In this document: positions 1 through 8,243 of the stretch, one piece after another
Numbering within the stretch: position 1 is the stretch's first letter
Layout: the number at the start of each line of letters is the position of its first letter
NCBI RefSeq assembly: GCF_001571225.1
Contig: NZ_BCTJ01000031.1
Coordinates: 1-44,030 of the forward strand
Source of the DNA: Hydrogenophaga palleronii NBRC 102513
GTDB taxonomy: Bacteria > Pseudomonadota > Gammaproteobacteria > Burkholderiales > Burkholderiaceae_C
Length of the DNA: 44,030 bases
Direction: 5' to 3'
Made by a program: the position numbers and the translations under genes
Notes under the pieces: model-generated
The model's input: the letters and a program-made list of their open reading frames with translations, nothing else
Told to the model about the DNA's origin: nothing
Databases searched by the model: none

Positions 1-15
1 CAGAGGGAGCGTCCC

Positions 16-975
16 TTACACCATGCCGGCGCGCACCATGGTCGCGCGCAGCAGGGCGAAGTCCTTGTCCACGAATTCGTCGAACGCCTTGCCGGTCAGC
101 AGGGCCGGTGTCCAGGCGTTCTTCTCGATGGCCGCGGCCCAGGCCTTGCTCTGCGTGGCCTTGACCACCATGGCGGTCAGCGCATCGCGCTGGGCCTGGG
201 TGATGCCGGCGGCGCCATAGACACCGCGCCAGTTGCCGATCTCGACATCGATGCCCTGCTCTTTCAGCGTCGGCACGTCGATGCCCTTGATGCGCTGGCC
301 GGAGGTGATCGCGATCGCGCGCATCTTGCCGCTCTCGATGTACTGCTGGAACTCGCTGTAGCCGCTGCCGCCCACGGTGACGTTGCCACCCAGGATGGCC
401 GCCGTGGCTTCACCGCCACCGCGGAAGGGCACGTAGTTGATCTGCGTGGCGGGCACGCCCACCGACTGCGCGATCTGCGCCGCGGCGATGTGTTCGGTGG
501 CACCGCGCGAACCGCCGCCCCACTTGACGCTGCCCGGGTCTTTCTTGAGCTGGTCGATCACGTCCTTCATGGTCTTGAAGGGCGAGTTGGCGGGCAGCAC
601 GAACACGTTGTATTCGGTGGTCAGCCGCGCGATGGGCGTGACCTGCGTGATCGACACCGGCGGCTTGCCGGTGATGATGCCGCCGAGCATCACCGCACCC
701 ATCACCATCAGCGCGTTCGGGTCGCCCTTGCTGGCGTTGAAGAACTGGGCCAGGCCGATGGCACCGGCGGCGCCGCCCTTGTTGTCGAACGTGACCGACG
801 AGGCCACGCCCGCATCCCGCATGGCCTCACCCAGGGCGCGGCCGGTGCCGTCCCAGCCTCCACCCGGGTTGGCGGGGATCATGATCTTGATGTTGGCACT
901 GGCCCAGGCGGCACTGGGCAAGGCGCCTGCCGCGGCAAGGGCGGCCAGGGATTTGATGAAGGTATCGCGGCGCAT
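16..975 (-). CDS. Tripartite tricarboxylate transporter substrate-binding protein (TctC/Bug family)
   Basis: Periplasmic solute receptor that would deliver a carboxylate-type ligand to a TctAB membrane permease. The 319-residue product starts with an export signal of about 25 residues (hydrophobic run then AWA/SA cleavage site). A family-typical IMIPANPGGGWDGTGR segment follows directly after the mature N-terminus. I chose the ATG at 975 because AAGGAG lies 6 nt upstream; an ATG two codons earlier sits directly on that site. The RR pair at the N-terminus resembles but does not match a Tat motif. The gene is divergent from a TctD/TctE-like two-component system, which suggests regulation by it. 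The permease genes, if present, would lie left of the window. Bug receptors are highly paralogous in this group, so the ligand cannot be read from sequence. Family call very sure, ligand unknown. Confidence 0.93.
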   Translation of the reverse strand: MRRDTFIKSLAALAAAGALPSAAWASANIKIMIPANPGGGWDGTGRALGEAMRDAGVASSVTFDNKGGAAGAIGLAQFFNASKGDPNALMVMGAVMLGGIITGKPPVSITQVTPIARLTTEYNVFVLPANSPFKTMKDVIDQLKKDPGSVKWGGGSRGATEHIAAAQIAQSVGVPATQINYVPFRGGGEATAAILGGNVTVGGSGYSEFQQYIESGKMRAIAITSGQRIKGIDVPTLKEQGIDVEIGNWRGVYGAAGITQAQRDALTAMVVKATQSKAWAAAIEKNAWTPALLTGKAFDEFVDKDFALLRATMVRAGMV

Positions 976-1101
976 GTCCATCTCCTTGATGTTGGAAAGA
1001 ATCGGGGCAACCGCCATCTTCTTCCTCCTCACTGTCAGTTGCCTGTCCTTCTGACTGGTGAAAACCCTTGGGTGCGGACCGGGCACGGATAATCGCCCGC
1101 C
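976..1101. promoter_or_regulatory. Divergent promoter region between tctC-like and tctD-like genes
   Basis: This 126-nt space separates two outward-facing genes. On the plus strand a GATAAT hexamer (1088-1093) ends only 8 nt before the regulator's ATG, so a transcript from it would have almost no leader. On the minus strand AAGGAG (982-987) serves the receptor gene. I did not find a convincing direct repeat for the response regulator. The promoter call is by eye. Confidence 0.4.
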
Positions 1102-1785
1102 ATGAAGCTGCTGCTGATCGAAGACAACGCCACCATGCAGGCCACGCTGCGGCGCAGCTTCGAGCGGCGCGGCATGCAGGTCGTGGGTTGCGAAGACGGC
1201 AACCGCGCGCTGGCGCTGTGGCAGGCCAGCCTGCCCGACGTGGTGCTGCTCGACCTGAGCCTGCCGGGCCTCGACGGCCTGGAGGTGCTCTCGCAGGCAC
1301 GCGCGGCGGGCCTGGCCACGCCGGTGATCGTGCTCACCGCACGCGGCGCCGTGGGCGACCGCATCCTCGGCCTCAACACCGGCGCCGACGACTACATGCC
1401 CAAACCGTTCGACCTCGACGAGCTGGAAGCCCGCGTGCGCGCCCTCGTGCGCCGCTCGAGCCCCACCGAACCCACCTGGAACGGCGGGCCCGGCCCCGCC
1501 TGGTGCGGCATGCAGGTGGACAAGGACAGCGGCGCGGTGTACCTCAACGGCCAGGCCATGGAACTGGCGCCGCGCGAACTCGCGCTGCTCACCGCCCTGC
1601 TCGGCAAACCGGGTTACGCCATCGCCAAGGAGCGCCTGTTCGAGCTCGTGTTTCCTGGCGAGAGCCAGGTGCAGCCAGAGGCCATCGAGGTGGTGGCCTA
1701 CCGCCTGCGCAAGAAGATCGCCCACACCGGCGCGCAGCTGGTGACGCTGCGCGGCCTGGGCTACCTGCTCAAGGCCGACACCTGA
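1102..1785 (+). CDS. OmpR-family response regulator (TctD-like)
   Basis: DNA-binding response regulator of 227 residues. The receiver domain (about 1-115) has the acidic pair E7/D8, phosphoacceptor D51 in LLDLSLPG, T79 in VLTARG and K101 in MPKPFD. The C-terminal half is a winged-helix Trans_reg_C domain ending in the typical TLRGLGYLL wing. The sensor kinase gene begins 11 nt after its stop, so the two are co-transcribed. The gene sits divergent to a tricarboxylate receptor, the arrangement known for TctD, which activates citrate/tricarboxylate uptake in enterobacteria; that it controls the neighbouring receptor is inference. QseB/PmrA-like regulators are similar in sequence, so the TctD assignment leans on context. 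Confidence 0.93.
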   Translation: MKLLLIEDNATMQATLRRSFERRGMQVVGCEDGNRALALWQASLPDVVLLDLSLPGLDGLEVLSQARAAGLATPVIVLTARGAVGDRILGLNTGADDYMPKPFDLDELEARVRALVRRSSPTEPTWNGGPGPAWCGMQVDKDSGAVYLNGQAMELAPRELALLTALLGKPGYAIAKERLFELVFPGESQVQPEAIEVVAYRLRKKIAHTGAQLVTLRGLGYLLKADT

Positions 1786-1796
1786 GGGCATACGCG

Positions 1797-3266
1797 ATGG
1801 CGAAGCAACTCCAGCGTCCATCGCGCCCGACACGGCCGCGCGGCGTTTCGCTGCGGCGCACGCTGCTGGTCGGCATCCTGCTGCCGGTGTTCGGCTTCGT
1901 GCTGATCAACACCGTGGTGCTGTACCGCCAGGCGCTGGCGGCGGCCGATGCCGCCTACGACCGCACGCTGCTGGCCACCGCCAAATCGCTCGGCGAACAA
2001 CTGCGCGTGACCGGCTCGGGCGACGACGTGCGCATCGAAGCCACCCTGCTCTATTCGGCCCTGGAAGCCTTCGAGGCCGACAACCGCAGCCGCCTCTACT
2101 ACCGCGTGAGCGGCCTGCAGGGCGAGATGGTTTCGGGCTTTGAAGACATGCCACCCGCGCGCGAAGACACCGGCGGCCGCAACCTCTACGCCGCCCTGGT
2201 GCACTTCTACGACGACACCTACCGCGGCGCACCGGTGCGCATGGCGGTGCTGCTGCAACCGGTGTCGGGCGTCTACGAACACGGCCTGGCCACCATCCAG
2301 GTGGCCGAGACGCTGGAGCTGCGCCAGACCCTGGCGCGCCAGATCCTGATCGACACGCTGTGGCGCCAAGCCATCCTGGTGATCGTGATCGCGCTGGTGG
2401 TGCTGTTCGTGGTGCAGCGCGCCACGCGCCCGGTGCGCGCGCTCAGCCACGCGCTGGGCATGCGCAGCGAGAACGACCTCTCGCCGCTGTCCACCGACGG
2501 TGCGCCACGCGAACTGCTGCCCCTGCTCGACGCCACCAACCAGCACATGCAGCGCCTGTCGGACCTGCTGGAGCACCAGAAGCGTTTTGTGCGCGACACC
2601 TCGCACCAGCTGCGCACGCCGCTGGCGGTGCTCAAGACCCAGGTGCAGTCGGCACGGCGTGGCGACATGCCGCCTCCGCAGGCGCTGGAAGAGATCGGCC
2701 ATACGGTGGAACGCGCCACCGAACTCGCCAACCAGATGCTGGCACTGGCCAAGGTCGAACAGCTGCGGCAGGAGATGAGCGCGCCGGTGAACGACTGGGA
2801 CGAAGTGGTGCGCGCGGTGGCGCTCGACCTGTCGGCCCTGATCGCCGAACGCTCGCTCGATTTTTCGCTCGACACCCAGAGCGCACCGGTACAGGCGCAC
2901 GAATGGGCGCTGCGCGAGCTCAGCCGCAACCTGCTGCACAACGCGATCAAGAACTCGCCCGTCGGCTCGCGGCTGTCGGTGATGCTGGTGACTGACCGGC
3001 ACACCGCCGCACTCACCATCGCCGACAGCGGGCCCGGCATCTCGACCGCGCTGCGCCAGCGCCTGTTCCAGCCCTTTGCCATCGACCACCGCCAAGCACC
3101 CAGCGCCACCGGCTCCGGCCTGGGCCTGGGCCTGGCAATCTGCCGCGAGATCGTGCTGTCGCTCGACGGCAGCATCGACCTCGACAACCGCATCGAACGC
3201 GGCCAGGTACTCGGCCTGGACGCCACCGTGCGCCTGCCCCTCAGCCCACCACAAGCCCCACCATGA
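1797..3266 (+). CDS. Sensor histidine kinase (TctE-like, 2CSK_N sensor)
   Basis: Membrane histidine kinase of 489 residues, partner of the preceding regulator. A first transmembrane segment lies near residues 22-43 and a second near 191-208 (ILVIVIALVVLFVV). The periplasmic loop between them resembles the TctE N-terminal sensor domain. The cytoplasmic part has the phosphoacceptor His near residue 270 (DTSHQLRTPL), the N box NLLHNAIKNSP, the G1 box DSGPGIS and the G2 box GSGLGLGLAI, so the kinase looks intact. I start at ATG 1797, because a longer open frame runs back through the regulator gene out of frame and has no support. The stop codon overlaps the next gene's ATG (ATGA). Confidence 0.93.
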   Translation: MAKQLQRPSRPTRPRGVSLRRTLLVGILLPVFGFVLINTVVLYRQALAAADAAYDRTLLATAKSLGEQLRVTGSGDDVRIEATLLYSALEAFEADNRSRLYYRVSGLQGEMVSGFEDMPPAREDTGGRNLYAALVHFYDDTYRGAPVRMAVLLQPVSGVYEHGLATIQVAETLELRQTLARQILIDTLWRQAILVIVIALVVLFVVQRATRPVRALSHALGMRSENDLSPLSTDGAPRELLPLLDATNQHMQRLSDLLEHQKRFVRDTSHQLRTPLAVLKTQVQSARRGDMPPPQALEEIGHTVERATELANQMLALAKVEQLRQEMSAPVNDWDEVVRAVALDLSALIAERSLDFSLDTQSAPVQAHEWALRELSRNLLHNAIKNSPVGSRLSVMLVTDRHTAALTIADSGPGISTALRQRLFQPFAIDHRQAPSATGSGLGLGLAICREIVLSLDGSIDLDNRIERGQVLGLDATVRLPLSPPQAPP

Positions 3267-3724
3267 GCCACACCGCCAACGATTCCCAGGGCAACAAGGT
3301 CCGCCTCGACAAATGGCTGTGGGCCGCGCGTTTCTACAAGACCCGCAGCCTGAGCAGCGAAGCCATCGACAAGGGCCATGTGCGCCTGAACGGCCTGCCG
3401 GTCAAAGCCTCACGCGAGCCGAAACCCGGCGACACGCTGGAACTGCGCATCGGCCCCGACACGCGCACCCTGGTCGTGAAGGCCCTGAGCGGTGTGCGCG
3501 GCCCGGCCCCCGTGGCCGCCCTGCTCTACGAAGAAACCGCCGCCTCGCTCCTGCGCCGCAGCGAGGCCGCCGAACAGCGCCGGCTCGCCCCCGAACCCGC
3601 GCACAGCCAGCCCATGGGGCGGCCCACCAAACGCGACCGGCGCCAGATCGAAGACCTGCGCGGCGCGGCACCGCGCGACGAATGGAATCAGCGCTGGAGC
3701 GCGTCCCTCGACGATCCGGACTAG
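3263..3724 (+). CDS. hslR: S4-domain RNA-binding protein, Hsp15-like
   Basis: RNA-binding protein of 153 residues with an N-terminal S4 domain (about 13-75). It begins RLDKWLWAARFYKTRS and includes KGHVRLNGLPVKAS. The C-terminal half is charged and basic (GRPTKRDRRQIED), as in Hsp15. E. coli Hsp15 binds stalled 50S subunits carrying nascent chains to recycle them; the same role is presumed here. The ATG overlaps the stop of the sensor kinase, so its translation is probably coupled to that signalling operon, which is odd for a ribosome rescue factor. No terminator is visible immediately downstream; a palindromic repeat follows. Confidence 0.88.
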   Translation: MSHTANDSQGNKVRLDKWLWAARFYKTRSLSSEAIDKGHVRLNGLPVKASREPKPGDTLELRIGPDTRTLVVKALSGVRGPAPVAALLYEETAASLLRRSEAAEQRRLAPEPAHSQPMGRPTKRDRRQIEDLRGAAPRDEWNQRWSASLDDPD

Positions 3725-3813
3725 AAGCGGCAACGTGGGAACCGGGCCGGCAACGCGCGAAGTGTCCGCATCAAGAGGCACCGTGGAACGAGCTCCGCCA
3801 GGCCACCAGTGCC

Positions 3814-3879
3814 GTCCCCCCTCGAAGCGCCGAAGGCGCGCAACAGAGGGGGGAAGCCGCGCAGCGGCGCAGGGGGGAG
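3814..3879 (-). repeat. Intergenic palindromic repeat, copy 1
   Basis: A 66-nt GC-rich element with two nested palindromes: GCGCCGAAGGCGC near the left and CCGCGCAGCGG near the right. Runs of C and G at the borders (GTCCCCCC ... GGGGGGAG) can pair. Its reverse complement aligns closely to 43802-43864, and its first third to 44007-44030. It lies between two converging genes. I read it as a REP-like extragenic element; whether it acts as a terminator is unknown. Confidence 0.7.
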
Positions 3880-3880
3880 T

Positions 3881-4795
3881 TCACCCCCTCCTCAAGCCCA
3901 GCCACATCACCGTGGCCACCACCAGCAGGCCACCGGCCACCTGCACCGGCGCAATGGACTGCCCGAGGATCGCCCAGGCCAGCACCAGCGCGAAGATCGG
4001 TTCGATGTTCATGATGGCCGAGTTGCCCACCACGCCGAGCTTGGGCAACACGGTGAACATGATGGTGAAAGCCGTGCCGTAGAGAAAGGTCAGGCCCAGC
4101 AGGCCCCACCAGCCGATGGGCGCGGTGGGCAGCGACAGACCGCCTTGTGCGCCGGCGGCCACCATCGCCATCACGGCCACGATGCCCATGGTGGTGGCGG
4201 TGCGCAGCCGGCCATCGAGATCACCCGTCTCGTGTTGCGTGAGCACCAGCGCCAGGCCAAAGGTGGCGGCAGCCGCCAGCGCGAAGCCCACACCCACACC
4301 AATCTGCGCCCAGTGGCCCGAGGCCCCCAGGCCGGATGCCGCACCAGATACATCCAGCGCCAGCGCCAGGCCCAGCAGCATCACCGGCATGGCACGCAGC
4401 ACCCGCGGCTGCGGCCGCTGGCCGTAGAACACACGTGCCCACAACGCCGTCCACAGCGGATAGGTGTTGAACGCCAGCAGCGCCAGCGCCACCGGCAAGC
4501 GCGCCACCGAGGCGTACAGGCACAGGCTCTGCACGCCCACCAGCAGGCCGATCATGGGCAAGGCCTTGCGGTGCCGCGCCTGCAACTGCATCGGCACCCG
4601 GTAGGCCAGCAGGATGGCGGCGACCACCAGGGCCGTGACGGTGCTGCGAAATGCCACCGCGGTGGCCACGCTCACACCGTGGTCGAAAGCCAGGCGCGCG
4701 GCCACGTGGTTGGCGCCCATCATGAAGGCGATGAGCAACAGGGTGGCAAAAGCGGCGCGGCTCAGGCCGGCGCTGGGTGCAGCGGTGGAAGTCAT
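3881..4795 (-). CDS. EamA/DMT-superfamily transporter
   Basis: Inner-membrane protein of 304 residues with about ten hydrophobic segments arranged as two repeated EamA halves (roughly 15-145 and 160-300). The first half contains MGANHVAARLAFDHG, a typical EamA start. The second contains GLLGLTFLYGTAFT and MNIEPIFALVLAWAILGQ, matching the conserved end of the second repeat (NLEPVFA-like). Members export amino acids, metabolites or drugs; the substrate cannot be deduced. The gene ends at the palindromic repeat that separates it from the converging hslR-like gene and appears to be a single-gene unit. Confidence 0.9.
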   Translation of the reverse strand: MTSTAAPSAGLSRAAFATLLLIAFMMGANHVAARLAFDHGVSVATAVAFRSTVTALVVAAILLAYRVPMQLQARHRKALPMIGLLVGVQSLCLYASVARLPVALALLAFNTYPLWTALWARVFYGQRPQPRVLRAMPVMLLGLALALDVSGAASGLGASGHWAQIGVGVGFALAAAATFGLALVLTQHETGDLDGRLRTATTMGIVAVMAMVAAGAQGGLSLPTAPIGWWGLLGLTFLYGTAFTIMFTVLPKLGVVGNSAIMNIEPIFALVLAWAILGQSIAPVQVAGGLLVVATVMWLGLRRG

Positions 4796-4847
4796 GCCGC
4801 GATTGTCGCGGACGCTGTGTCCATACGCTATCGCACCCAGGGTGCCG

Positions 4848-6599
4848 TCAGCGCAACTGCTGGCCGAACAGGTAAGTCATGTTGACGCGGCGCGCGTCAT
4901 ACCGGTCGACGAAGCGGATGGTGTCGGTCTCGTGGAACAGCGCCGAGTTGAACAGCACGGCGCGGTTGCAGCGGTGCGGCACGGTGACACAGCCCGCCTG
5001 GTGCGTGCGCAGAAAGTCGTAGATGCGCGTGCTGTCGGTGTTGTACTGCTCGAAGGTCCAGTCCGCCGGGGCCGGCACGTCGTAGACCTTGAGGCCGCCG
5101 CTCTCGGGGTCGAGGTTGTTCTCGCTGGGCGCGATCCAGAAATTCAGGTTGACCTTGGCGAAATCGGCGTGCACGTTGATGCCACGCGTCATGGTGGGCT
5201 CGTACTTGAAGCCCCACAGCTGCGTGAGCAGGTAGTCCTTGAACACGCGCGGCATGCGCTGCCTGAGTTCACGCGCGAGCTGCAGGTGCAGGGGGCTGTT
5301 GAAGCCGCGGTTGGCAAATGCGCCGAGGTAGCTGTTGGCGTACTCGCCGTGCCACACGCGCGAGCCGTGGGCGAAATCCTGAAAGGCCTTCAGCGCCGGC
5401 TCGGCAAGGAAATGGTCGATGGTCAGGATCTCGGGCGTGCCCGCCAGGTAGGCCTCTTCCAGCGCCGGCCAGTCATTGGCCGGGTTCAGCACATCGGGCA
5501 GCATGGCGGGCATGGGATGCATCCATGGCGTGCACAGAAACTCCTGCATGCGCGCGAACTCGCCCGGCGAGACGCGCACACTGCCCGGCACCTCGCCCGC
5601 GTTCGTTTGCGGCAGCAGGGCTTGCGCGGTCTTCAGGAACGCACCCAGGCCAGGCACGGCATGGCCGTGGGCCTGCAGCCACTCGGCCTGCTGCACGTCG
5701 TGCCGCAGCCTGAAGCCCGTCAGTGTGAAAGCGGTGCGCTGCAAGGCGGGTGCGCGGTACGTGCTCTGCAGGTACACGGCCAGGCTCTGGTGCCCGGCTT
5801 CGATGACTCGCGCCGTGTCCACGCTGTCGCTGAGCACCGTGGCCGCGAGGTTGGTGTGGGCCTGCACCATGGCGGGCTCCAGCTGCAGGGCTTTCTCGAA
5901 ACTCGCAATGGCTTCGGCGGTGCGGTCCAGCAGCTTGAGCGCGTTGCCACGCTCCACCCAGGCCGGGGCATGCTGCGCCCGCGCCGCGATGGCGCGCTCG
6001 GCCGCGGCCAGCGCATCGGCGTATCGCGCCTGCTCGCACAACGCATTGGCGAGGTTGCACAGCACCACCGCGTTCTGCGGCTCCACCTGCAGCGCGCGTT
6101 CGTAGCTATCCAGTGCGTCGGCCGTGCGGCCCAGGCGCTGCAGCACGTTGCCGCGGTTGGCGAGCAAGGCCACGTGCAACGGTTGCGCCTGCAGGGCCTG
6201 CTCAAAACAGCGCAGCGCCTCGTCGGGCTCCTGCCGCTTCTTGTGCAGCAAGCCCAGGTTGATCGCGATATCGGCATCGTCTGGCCTCAATGCAAACGCC
6301 TGCTGGTACGCCGCCAGCGCCTCGCTCTCGCGCCCCAGCTGCTGCAAGGTGAAGGCCAGGTTGTTCTGCGCGTCGGTGTTCTGCGGCTGCGCCTGCACCG
6401 CGGCACCGAAGTGCACCGCCGCACGTTCGATCTGCCCGGCTTGCGACTCCAGCAGGCCGAGGTGGTAACGCACCGTGAAATCTGCGGGTTGTTGGCGCAG
6501 CATCCCTTCGTACAAGGTGCGCGCGTTGTCGAGCATGCCCTGTGAATGGAAGTGCACCGCCAGTCGCATCTGGTCGGCGGTCGCGAGAGAAGTGTTCAT
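4848..6599 (-). CDS. TPR protein with C-terminal 2OG-Fe(II) oxygenase-like domain
   Basis: A 583-residue protein in two parts. Residues about 10-290 are consecutive tetratricopeptide repeats (seven or more, e.g. ALLANRGNVLQRLGRTADAL and ANALCEQARYADALAAAERA). Residues about 400-583 resemble a prolyl-hydroxylase-type double-stranded beta-helix. It has a likely iron triad of H477 and D479 (NVHADFAKVN) and H556 (SALFHETD), followed by RFVDRYDARRVNMTYLF. Such fusions are seen in hypothetical proteins and glycan or protein-modifying enzymes; the substrate is unknown. Start ATG 6599 has AAGGAC upstream; an upstream extension of 19 codons overlaps the tRNA terminator zone and was rejected. It stands alone between the transporter and tRNA-Ser. 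Domain call confident, function open. Confidence 0.8.
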   Translation of the reverse strand: MNTSLATADQMRLAVHFHSQGMLDNARTLYEGMLRQQPADFTVRYHLGLLESQAGQIERAAVHFGAAVQAQPQNTDAQNNLAFTLQQLGRESEALAAYQQAFALRPDDADIAINLGLLHKKRQEPDEALRCFEQALQAQPLHVALLANRGNVLQRLGRTADALDSYERALQVEPQNAVVLCNLANALCEQARYADALAAAERAIAARAQHAPAWVERGNALKLLDRTAEAIASFEKALQLEPAMVQAHTNLAATVLSDSVDTARVIEAGHQSLAVYLQSTYRAPALQRTAFTLTGFRLRHDVQQAEWLQAHGHAVPGLGAFLKTAQALLPQTNAGEVPGSVRVSPGEFARMQEFLCTPWMHPMPAMLPDVLNPANDWPALEEAYLAGTPEILTIDHFLAEPALKAFQDFAHGSRVWHGEYANSYLGAFANRGFNSPLHLQLARELRQRMPRVFKDYLLTQLWGFKYEPTMTRGINVHADFAKVNLNFWIAPSENNLDPESGGLKVYDVPAPADWTFEQYNTDSTRIYDFLRTHQAGCVTVPHRCNRAVLFNSALFHETDTIRFVDRYDARRVNMTYLFGQQLR

Positions 6600-6645
6600 C
6601 GCAGAGTCCTTGACGGCATAACAGTCCCCGCCGGGCACAGCGGAA

Positions 6646-6685
6646 CACAAAAACAAAAAAGCCCCACTGCCATCGGCGGTGGGGC
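6646..6685 (-). terminator. Intrinsic terminator of the tRNA-Ser transcript
   Basis: Read on the minus strand, GCCCCAC pairs with GTGGGGC (6661-6667 with 6679-6685) around an 11-nt loop that can extend the stem. A T-rich tract complementary to 6646-6660 follows. It lies 37 nt past the 3' end of the tRNA gene and before the TPR/oxygenase gene. Confidence 0.85.
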
Positions 6686-6722
6686 TTGGTGTTCAGGGCC
6701 CGCGTTGGGTGCCTGGCAATAC

Positions 6723-6815
6723 TGGCGGAGTGAGAGGGATTCGAACCCTCGATGAGGCTCTACACCCCATACTCCCTTAGCAGGGGAGCACCTTCGGCCA
6801 CTCGGTCATCACTCC
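6723..6815 (-). tRNA. tRNA-Ser (anticodon GCU)
   Basis: A 93-nt class II tRNA on the minus strand. The acceptor GGAGTGA pairs with TCACTCC, followed by discriminator G and an encoded CCA. The anticodon stem CTCCC/GGGAG carries loop CTGCTAA with anticodon GCT. A long variable arm follows, and the T arm contains GGTTCGAATCC. It decodes AGC/AGU serine codons. Confidence 0.97.
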
Positions 6816-6826
6816 GGAAGCTGCGT

Positions 6827-6832
6827 ATTATG
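6827..6832 (-). promoter_or_regulatory. -10 element of tRNA-Ser promoter
   Basis: CATAAT on the minus strand (one mismatch to TATAAT) ends 11 nt before the tRNA 5' end. No good -35 hexamer is seen at 16-18 nt. It lies in the 52-nt space after lysC, so the tRNA may also be reached by read-through. Confidence 0.5.
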
Positions 6833-6867
6833 CCTCAACTTCGAGGCACTTCCGCCCTCAAATGCAC

Positions 6868-8148
6868 TCAGGCGACGATGGTGTCGGCGGCCTGGTCCAG
6901 ATCGAACTCGCGGTGCAGCGAACGCACCGCCAGCTCCATGTACTTTTCGTCGATCACGACCGAGGTCTTGATCTCCGAGGTGGAGATCATCTGGATGTTG
7001 ATGCCCTCCACGCTCAGGCACTTGAACATGCGGCTGGCCACACCCACGTGGCTGCGCATGCCGATGCCGACGATGCTGACCTTGCAGATGCGCGTATCGC
7101 CCACCACCTCGTCAGCGCCCAACAAGGGCACGACCTTGCTCTTGAGCAGGTCCAGCGTGCGCTGGAACTCGTTGCGATGCACCGTGAAGCTGAAGTCGGT
7201 TTTGCCATCCCGGCTCAGGTTCTGGATGATCACATCGACCTCGATGTTGGCATCGGCCACCGCGCCCAGGATCTGGTAGGCGATGCCGGGGGTGTCGGGC
7301 ACGCCGAGCACCGAAATCTTGGCTTCGTCGCGGTTGAAGGCAATGCCGGAAACGACGGCTTGTTCCATGTCTTCGTCTTCCTCAAAAGTGATCAGGGTGC
7401 CGGAGGCGGCTTCTTCATTCAGGTCGATGTCCCAGGGCGTGAAGCTGGAGAGCACGCGCATGGGCACCTTGTACTTGCCGGCGAATTCCACCGAGCGGAT
7501 CTGCAGCACCTTGCTGCCCATGCTGGCCATTTCCAGCATCTCTTCAAAGCTCACGCGCAGCAGGCGCCGGGCTTCAGGCACGACACGCGGGTCGGTGGTG
7601 TACACGCCGTCGACGTCGGTGTAGATCAGGCATTCGGCCGCCTTGAGCGCAGCCGCCACGGCCACCGCCGAGGTGTCGCTGCCGCCGCGGCCGAGCGTGG
7701 TGATGTGGCCTTGCGGGTCCACGCCCTGGAAGCCGGTGACGATGACCACCTTGCCAGCGTCGAGATCCCCGCGGATGCGCACGTCGTCGATCGATTCGAT
7801 GCGCGCCTTGGTGAATGCGCTGTTGGTCTTGATCGGCACCTGCCAGCCGGCATAGCTCACCGCGCCCACGCCTTCGGCCTGCAGGGCGATCGCGAGCAAT
7901 GCCGACGAGGCCTGCTCGCCGGTGGAGGCCAGCATGTCGAGCTCGCGGGTGTAGGCGCTGTCGGTGCTGCTCGGGGCCAGTTCCTTGGCCAGGCCGAGCA
8001 GGCGGTTGGTTTCACCGCTCATGGCGCTGGGCACGACCACGATCTGGTTGCCGGCGCGGTGCCATTTGGCCACGCGTTTGGCCACGTTGCGAATGCGCTC
8101 GGTCGACCCCATGGAGGTGCCGCCGTACTTGTGAACTATCAAGGCCAT
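6868..8148 (-). CDS. lysC: Aspartate kinase
   Basis: Phosphorylates aspartate in the first step of the lysine, threonine, methionine and diaminopimelate pathway. The 426-residue protein begins MALIVHKYGGTSMGS, the amino-acid kinase nucleotide-binding start. It carries the family motifs GRGGSDTSAVAVAAAL and YTDVDGVYTTDPR in the kinase domain (about 1-240). Two C-terminal ACT domains (about 265-420) contain VPDTPGIAYQILG and IGMRSHVGVASRMF, which in this family bind lysine and/or threonine for feedback control. Length equals the usual alpha subunit. It is last in the minus-strand run after tilS, with its own likely -10 element over the tilS stop. The tRNA-Ser gene follows. Confidence 0.97.
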   Translation of the reverse strand: MALIVHKYGGTSMGSTERIRNVAKRVAKWHRAGNQIVVVPSAMSGETNRLLGLAKELAPSSTDSAYTRELDMLASTGEQASSALLAIALQAEGVGAVSYAGWQVPIKTNSAFTKARIESIDDVRIRGDLDAGKVVIVTGFQGVDPQGHITTLGRGGSDTSAVAVAAALKAAECLIYTDVDGVYTTDPRVVPEARRLLRVSFEEMLEMASMGSKVLQIRSVEFAGKYKVPMRVLSSFTPWDIDLNEEAASGTLITFEEDEDMEQAVVSGIAFNRDEAKISVLGVPDTPGIAYQILGAVADANIEVDVIIQNLSRDGKTDFSFTVHRNEFQRTLDLLKSKVVPLLGADEVVGDTRICKVSIVGIGMRSHVGVASRMFKCLSVEGINIQMISTSEIKTSVVIDEKYMELAVRSLHREFDLDQAADTIVA

Positions 8149-8237
8149 CGGGAGGGTTTGGATTGGGTTGGTTGCGGCCGCGCAAACCGGCTCTGCGCGA
8201 CGTGCCAGGGCCTCAGAGGCCCGAAAGGCAACCGCGA

Positions 8238-8243
8238 ATTATA
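8238..8243 (-). promoter_or_regulatory. Consensus -10 hexamer for lysC overlapping the tilS stop codon
   Basis: On the minus strand the tilS end reads CCGATATAATTCGC. TATAAT matches the consensus completely and contains the tilS stop TAA. The -35 position inside tilS is GC-rich and poor. A transcript starting just downstream would have a leader of roughly 80 nt before the lysC ATG, containing a GGGCCT/AGGCCC hairpin (8209-8223). Confidence 0.45.

Noticed and set aside
1761..3379. Minus-strand frames opposite the sensor kinase
   Set aside because: No motifs; the plus strand has every histidine-kinase box in one frame.
3809..6545. Long plus-strand frames opposite the transporter and the TPR/oxygenase gene
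   Set aside because: Shadow frames rich in Gln, His and Arg; the minus strand encodes recognisable proteins.
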